DNA of 64,000 nucleotides from Euborellia annulipes (taxonomy: Eukaryota; Arthropoda; Insecta; Dermaptera; Anisolabididae). The stretch covers positions 1 to 64,000 of the forward strand of contig JAKCPI010009497.1 in NCBI GenBank assembly GCA_023213315.1. The letters are read 5' to 3'. Positions within the stretch are counted from its first letter, which is position 1; each line of letters begins with the position of its first letter. Below are positions 63,577-64,000 of the stretch, in pieces. The notes beneath the pieces are model-generated. The model was not told the DNA's origin and made no database searches. It was given only the letters and a program-made list of their open reading frames with translations. Made by a program: the position numbers and the translations under genes.

Positions 63577-64000
63577 CTAATGGGGAAAATATAATCACAA
63601 AAATTATATTGAAATAATCCTCACCTTCAACCCTAATTTATTAAAACGAATTTACAATAAAATGAATGAAAAATAGAAAAATCTTTACCGAAATTCGAAA
63701 ATTAAAAACAAAAATAAACCTAAGCTGTAGGCGGATTTAACAGATCAGATAAATGAATAATAATTCTAATGAATATCTTATCTAACAAATAATATCACTT
63801 TAGATTTGTAAATAAATTAAAACTAAAATGTTTTCTCTTCCGAAAGATTTAACAAATTAAAAGAGAGATTAAAAAATAATAATTAATTTGTCATTAATAA
63901 ATAAATTAAACTTTCAGTGAATAACAATAACAGCTAGAAATTAGATTTTCAAGTTAGTTTAATTGTTTTCGTTATGGGGGATATGTAAAAAATAAATTAA

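Overview
This window is animal nuclear DNA, not bacterial or viral. It is very AT-rich. Its genes are split by GT-AG introns from 60 bp to over 2 kb, and the space between exons is filled with transposon remnants. The genes are conserved eukaryotic housekeeping genes. An arthropod (a crustacean is plausible) fits best: the CPSF4 homologue has five CCCH fingers plus two CCHC knuckles, as in Drosophila Clipper, and the repeat families look arthropod-like. The species cannot be named from the sequence.

Layout. 1-4467: no recognisable gene, several repeats. 4468-6500 (+): prefoldin subunit 4. 7910-9855 (+): CCDC86/Cgr1-like nucleolar protein, converging 78 bp from 9934-12461 (-): CPSF4, a 3'-end mRNA processing factor. 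13324-13590 (+): SmF (SNRPF). 14642-20840 (-): TGS1 cap hypermethylase, first exon not found. 23163-28632 (+): XPR1 phosphate exporter. 34839-38383 (+): PIGS, a GPI transamidase subunit. 39216-44441 (-): XRCC1 DNA-repair scaffold, with a one-base frame break in a homopolymer. 47300-57657 (-): a large gene joining a class-V aminotransferase/cysteine desulfurase-like domain to a TtcA-like tRNA thiolase. 57658-64000: repeats and one possible terminal exon.

Most genes are unrelated housekeeping neighbours, although SmF and TGS1 act in the same pathway (snRNP core assembly, then snRNA cap hypermethylation). The most interesting gene is the desulfurase-TtcA fusion: a sulfur-mobilising enzyme and a tRNA-thiolating enzyme in one predicted polypeptide of at least 1170 residues, with reading phase preserved across all 14 mapped introns and the key residues of both halves present.

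The second theme is mobile DNA. There are TTAA-flanked MITEs in four introns, hAT MITEs with 8-bp target duplications, pogo, Tc1/mariner and PIF/Harbinger MITEs, tRNA-derived SINEs (one nested in another), and a LINE remnant sharing a 3' tail with a SINE. Many fold-back repeats share a module (C-T-G-A-N-G-A, a hairpin, then G-A-A-A-C-G-T) resembling a hammerhead ribozyme core as found in Penelope-like retroelements.
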